From: Candidatus Obscuribacterales bacterium
Lineage (GTDB): Bacteria > Cyanobacteriota > Vampirovibrionia > Obscuribacterales > Obscuribacteraceae
Direction: 5' to 3'
Length of the DNA: 64,000 nucleotides
Assembly: GCA_031292355.1 (NCBI GenBank)
Contig: JARLHI010000029.1
Location: forward strand, 1-64,000
The first letter of the stretch is position 1. The number at the start of each line of letters is the position of its first letter. Both the position numbers and the translations under genes were made by a program. Below the pieces are notes generated by a model, which worked only from the letters and a program-made list of their open reading frames with translations, had not been told where the DNA came from and ran no database searches. Of the stretch, positions 60,671 through 64,000 are shown piece after piece.

Positions 60671-61345
60671 TTGGTGACTAAGATCCTCGTAGTGGAAGAT
60701 GATCTGTTAGTGGTGGATATGGTTCGCAGGGCCTTGAATCGCGACGGGCACCTGGTCGATGCAGTGTCGTCAGTTAATGCTGCCATGACGCAGTTTCAAA
60801 TGCTTCCATACCAGTTGCTGGTTCTCGATTGGTCGCTGCCAGATGGAACCGGTCCAGCACTTTGCCAGGAGTTGCGCGCGCAGGGAGCCCACTTGCCGAT
60901 TCTTTTTTTGACTGCTCGTGATTCGCTGCAAGATAAGAAGGTCGGTTACGGTGCCGGTGGAGATGACTATTTGCCCAAGCCATTCGAGCCCGATGAGTTG
61001 CGCATGAAGGTGAGCGCCTTGTTGCGGCGACCACCAAATCTGCAACCGAACGAAATTAAGATGCGCAACATCGTGCTCAATATTGTGACGCATCAGGTTT
61101 TCAAAAATGAGCAAGAGATTCATTTGCTGCCGAAAGAGTACGCGTTGCTCGAATTTTTTATGACGCATCCGGGGCAAATATTTAAGGCTGAAGCGCTGCT
61201 CGACCGCATCTGGAGTAGCGATTCGAGTGTCGGGCCCGATACAATAAGGGTCACTTTGATGCGCGTGCGGCAAAAGTTGGAATATGATTTCGAAGATCCA
61301 TTTATAGTAACGGTGAGAAGTTTTGGTTATCGCCTTGATGTTTAG
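60671..61345 (+). CDS. OmpR/PhoB-type response regulator
   Basis: The 224-residue protein has a receiver domain with KILVVEDD, phospho-acceptor Asp53 in LVLDWSLPDG, Thr81 in LTARD and Lys103 in LPKPFEP. A winged-helix domain follows with LLPKEYALLEFFMTHPG and SVGPDTIRVTLMRVRQKL. It is a DNA-binding transcription factor activated by a kinase. TTG 60671 or GTG 60674 start it; GGGTAGG lies just upstream. Its end overlaps the kinase gene's end by 44 bases in convergent orientation, an unusual layout for a likely pair. Confidence 0.92.
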   Translation: MVTKILVVEDDLLVVDMVRRALNRDGHLVDAVSSVNAAMTQFQMLPYQLLVLDWSLPDGTGPALCQELRAQGAHLPILFLTARDSLQDKKVGYGAGGDDYLPKPFEPDELRMKVSALLRRPPNLQPNEIKMRNIVLNIVTHQVFKNEQEIHLLPKEYALLEFFMTHPGQIFKAEALLDRIWSSDSSVGPDTIRVTLMRVRQKLEYDFEDPFIVTVRSFGYRLDV

Positions 61346-62462
61346 GTTTCGGCGGCAAGCGCAACCAGAATGTGCTGCCGCCCTGGGGATTGGAGGTGCA
61401 ACCGATGGTGCCTCCATGCAGTTCGACGATCTGTTTGCAGATGTTTAGCCCCAATCCGATGCCATCAGGGTGAGCGACGGCAGTTCCGGCAAGTCTTAAA
61501 AAAGGATCGAAAATAGCATATTCCTGCCCGGCTGTGATTCCAGGACCACTGTCAGCTACCGAAATCTCGACATCTCCGTCCGAAAGCTGTTTGGTAGAAA
61601 CTAGGACCGTCGTTCCCGCCGGTGAATATTGGATGGCGTTGGCAAGAAAGTTGGTTAGCACCTGCGATAGACGCTCGCGATCAGCAAAGATTTCCGCATC
61701 ACCGTTTGAAACTTTGAGATCAATACATTTGCTTCTGGCCAGATCGTTGATTGCCGAAGTTGTCTGCTGAATAAACTCGCCAGCTGCAAAACTTGTTTGG
61801 ACCAGCTTTATTGCTCCCGATTCAAGTTTTGCCATCTCCAATAAGTCACGTATCATTCTATTCAGTCGAGCGATACCAGCTTCTGCAATCTGGAGCTTCT
61901 CCAGTCCGTTTTGCGTCAGCTCACCACAGTCACCCATTTTTAGAGAATTCAAGAAACAGTGGAACGATGCGAGCGGTGCTCTCAGATCGTGACTGACTAT
62001 GTTGAGGAGTTGATGCCGAAACTGCTCCAGCTGAATGCGTTCGCTGGCGTCTTTCAAAGTAAGAACTATTTTTGTTGATCCGTCAGCCTGAAAACTGTTG
62101 CCGGAAACATCGACGATAATGATCTCCTTGTCTTTAGTTGCAATCTCAAGTTCGAGCAACTCGAATCGGTCTTGTTTGTTTGACGTTGGTAGTGCTTCAA
62201 AGAGCTTCTTGACCGCAGACTTACGGAAAATAAAGCTAAGCTGGTGCCCAAAAAACTCGCATTCTGCTCTATTTAACATTGATGCCAAAGCTGGATTGAC
62301 AGCCTCAATCACTGCTTCGTTATTCAGAATGATCAGTCCAAGCGGGATAGACGTAAACAACGCACGCGTACGAGCTTGCAAGTTAGCCATAGATGACTCG
62401 CTTACGGCGGCGCGCTTGTTGTGTGGCGGCTTTTCGTCCTGTGATCTGGAGTTGGAAATCAT
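61302..62462 (-). CDS. PAS-HisKA-HATPase sensor histidine kinase
   Basis: The 386-residue protein has a PAS domain (about 30-140), HisKA with His158 in IVSHDLRAPLASF, and a HATPase domain with N-box NFLANAIQYSP, G1 DSGPGIT and G2 GIGLGLNICKQI. No membrane helix or other input domain is present, so it is cytoplasmic. It is the best partner for the OmpR-type regulator at 60671-61345 despite the tail-to-tail gene order, in which the two 3' ends overlap by 44 bases. The stimulus is unknown. ATG 62462 is used; ATG at residue 25 is an alternative. Confidence 0.88.
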   Translation of the reverse strand: MISNSRSQDEKPPHNKRAAVSESSMANLQARTRALFTSIPLGLIILNNEAVIEAVNPALASMLNRAECEFFGHQLSFIFRKSAVKKLFEALPTSNKQDRFELLELEIATKDKEIIIVDVSGNSFQADGSTKIVLTLKDASERIQLEQFRHQLLNIVSHDLRAPLASFHCFLNSLKMGDCGELTQNGLEKLQIAEAGIARLNRMIRDLLEMAKLESGAIKLVQTSFAAGEFIQQTTSAINDLARSKCIDLKVSNGDAEIFADRERLSQVLTNFLANAIQYSPAGTTVLVSTKQLSDGDVEISVADSGPGITAGQEYAIFDPFLRLAGTAVAHPDGIGLGLNICKQIVELHGGTIGCTSNPQGGSTFWLRLPPKPKHQGDNQNFSPLL

Positions 62463-62585
62463 AGCTCAAGCATACTACAGGCAACCTTTTAGAGCGCCCG
62501 CAGGAGCCAAAACTCCGCTGCCGACTTTACCTAAAAGATGCATCTGTGCAGCGAGGCAGGAGCTTTCAACTTCGTCGTCAGGCAT

Positions 62586-63899
62586 TTAGCTGGTTGGCTT
62601 TGGTGCCTTGTCGGTGTATTGGCCATTCACAACATACTCGGTGTTAGTATGAGCAGTTCCTCGGCTGCCTTGAATGGATCTAGTGCCGACACCGTTTTGT
62701 CCACCCTTTTCAAAATTGATGTCGTACGTTGTAGTGCGTTGATACTGGTGGTCGGTTTGGGTGTAATGGAACTTGCCATCGGGCCCGGTAGGACCTTGTT
62801 CGCGAACTGAGTCGTAACGCTTTGTCGGATCTTTATCCAGATAATTTACATGTTCTTTCCAGGCACCATTTGGGCCGTTGGTATGATCGGTGGTGATATC
62901 AGGTTGACCGTTTTTGAATTTGGTGTCGAAATAACCATCCGCCTTTTCTTTGCGCTCTTCGGTTTTGGTTTTTCCGTCGGCAGCGTACTTAGTTGTCGTT
63001 GCTAAACCATCGGTTCCTTTTTCGACGGTTTCAGTTTGCGTTTTGCCGTCAGCAGCGAATTTGGTGGTGAATGTTTTGCCGTCCTTAACGACGGTTGTTT
63101 CGGTTGGAGTAGTGCCATTTTCCTGGAATTTGGTTGTCGTGGCCACACCATCTTTGGTGACAGTCGTTTCCGTAGGCTTGTCACCATTCATTTTGCTGAC
63201 TGTTTTAGTACCATCAGGGTCGATCTGACTTTTTTCAGTTACTTTTCCGTCTTTATCACTTTTGGTGTCAAAGCTCGTGCCGTTAAGCGTTTTGTGATCA
63301 AGTGAGCCTGTTTTTTCGCCATTGGCGTCTTTAAATGATGTGGTGTAATCACCGTTTGGCTGTGTGACTTTTGTCTCGTGAGTCTTATCTTTATTGTATT
63401 TCTCTTCCGTGGTTACATGGTTATGTTCGGTGCTAGTTGTAACTGACTCGTCTTTGCCAATACTAATCTTTTCGCCTGCTTTAAAGTCATGACGTCCTGT
63501 TCTTTCCATTACGGTCTTCGCGGCTGTGGACGCTTCTCTGTCGCTCATGCCCTCATCTTTAAAAGCTTGAAAAGGACCCTGCCCTTTTTTCAAGCCGCCA
63601 GAGAATTTCTCTGCAGCATTTTTAACTTCTTCGTTTCGATCGAAAATGCTTTTGTCCCCTTGCTTCACTGAATCGACGTTGCCGTCTGAGTTTTTGTGAA
63701 TGGTCAATCCAGGCAAAGTGTCGTGCGAGCTTTTTGATACTGTGTTCCAGTAATTCTGCTCTGACTTTAAGTCTTTCATCTGCATCGAATGGGCATGCTC
63801 GACGATGTTCTGTATGCCGACATTCTGGTCTGCCCCTTTCTTATTAAAATCCTGGACGTCATGCTTTGCCTGGATTTCTGGTGAATTAGTTCCTGCCAT
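62586..63899 (-). CDS. Thr/Lys/Asp-rich repeat protein
   Basis: The 437-residue protein has a helical, polar N-terminus (1-135). From about 160 to 330 it has repeats of roughly 20 residues with a TKD-G-x-x-T-T-K-F-x-x-x-G-x-T-x-T-E-T core, for example TVTKDGVATTTKFQENG, VVKDGKTFTTKFAADGK and GLATTTKYAADGKTKTEE. The C-terminus is more irregular. No signal peptide is seen. The repeat is RHS-like in rhythm and close in style to the products at 31143 and 34647. ATG 63899 has GAGG about eight bases upstream. It could be a surface or phage-tail-like fibre; no named family is recognised. Confidence 0.62.
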   Translation of the reverse strand: MAGTNSPEIQAKHDVQDFNKKGADQNVGIQNIVEHAHSMQMKDLKSEQNYWNTVSKSSHDTLPGLTIHKNSDGNVDSVKQGDKSIFDRNEEVKNAAEKFSGGLKKGQGPFQAFKDEGMSDREASTAAKTVMERTGRHDFKAGEKISIGKDESVTTSTEHNHVTTEEKYNKDKTHETKVTQPNGDYTTSFKDANGEKTGSLDHKTLNGTSFDTKSDKDGKVTEKSQIDPDGTKTVSKMNGDKPTETTVTKDGVATTTKFQENGTTPTETTVVKDGKTFTTKFAADGKTQTETVEKGTDGLATTTKYAADGKTKTEERKEKADGYFDTKFKNGQPDITTDHTNGPNGAWKEHVNYLDKDPTKRYDSVREQGPTGPDGKFHYTQTDHQYQRTTTYDINFEKGGQNGVGTRSIQGSRGTAHTNTEYVVNGQYTDKAPKPTS

Positions 63900-64000
63900 T
63901 TTTGGACCTCATGTGGTGGCGAATGAAATAGTTCGGGTTGGAAGGGGTGCGGACAGCACGAATGCCGTCTTTAGTGGGAAGAATACGACTTGTTCTTGAC
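63900..64000. other. Right-edge upstream region
   Basis: This stretch precedes the minus-strand repeat-protein gene and should hold its promoter. It is too short to say more. Confidence 0.3.

Noticed and set aside
1..64000. tRNA, rRNA, CRISPR arrays, insertion sequences or prophage
   Set aside because: I looked for T-loop motifs, regular direct repeats with spacers, transposase and integrase motifs and terminal repeats, and found none; this was by eye, so degenerate elements could be missed.

Overview
The window reads as chromosomal DNA from a diderm, free-living or sludge-type bacterium. The best guess is a non-photosynthetic relative of the Cyanobacteria (Vampirovibrionia/Melainabacteria, Obscuribacter-like). 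That placement rests on the overall gene mix: a Tad pilus, Sel1 and FHA proteins, Ser/Thr kinases, large 'DG'-rich repeat proteins, and frequent TTG and GTG starts. It is inference, because no rRNA or tRNA gene is present. Housekeeping anchors are guaA (8330), tsaD (27693), an FtsB/DivIC-like gene (34153), a phosphohexomutase (32626) and hutI (39188). I saw no tRNA, rRNA, CRISPR array, transposase or phage module.

Layout. 0.3-18 kb is a loose set of surface-glycan genes: GT87-, GT9- and GT39-type glycosyltransferases, two paralogous 'DPDI' multi-pass membrane proteins, two extended SDR epimerases, an amine-oxidase-like flavoprotein, a prenyltransferase-repeat protein, and guaA. 12.4-27.3 kb holds the Tad/Flp pilus: flp pilin with a structured leader and a strong terminator, then cpaB-cpaE-cpaF-tadB-tadC, a DUF192 gene, a facing prepilin peptidase, ridA and three small exported proteins. 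27.7-41 kb mixes tsaD, zinc-ribbon and FHA proteins, a degenerate J-domain-like protein, two repeat proteins, the mutase, the divisome gene, an exported bicupin, a CPBP protease, hutI, a 46-residue zinc ribbon and a 4HBT thioesterase.

41-53.6 kb is the most unusual part. A DAC (DisA_N)-like protein that keeps the DGA and RHR motifs sits in an operon with a Tat-exported flavin oxidase. After it come an NTF2-like gene, a heavily decayed metallo-hydrolase, an SDR gene behind a promoter with a TetR-type palindrome in its spacer, a PIN/AbrB toxin-antitoxin pair whose PIN gene is frameshifted, and a 5'-truncated ORF. Then come a YpdA-like reductase and remnants of two histidine kinases and one response regulator lying beside an intact REC-PAS-PAS kinase and its partner receiver.

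54-64 kb holds a small membrane protein, an OtsB-like phosphatase coupled to a glycogen-debranching-type glucosidase, a zinc-ribbon Ser/Thr kinase, a two-component pair encoded tail to tail, and a third repeat protein.

The regions most worth follow-up are the DAC-like operon, the decayed two-component block, the flp leader, the cpaF-tadB hairpin, and the gene-poor 53.6-54.26 kb gap, which carries an orphan terminator and two more hairpins.
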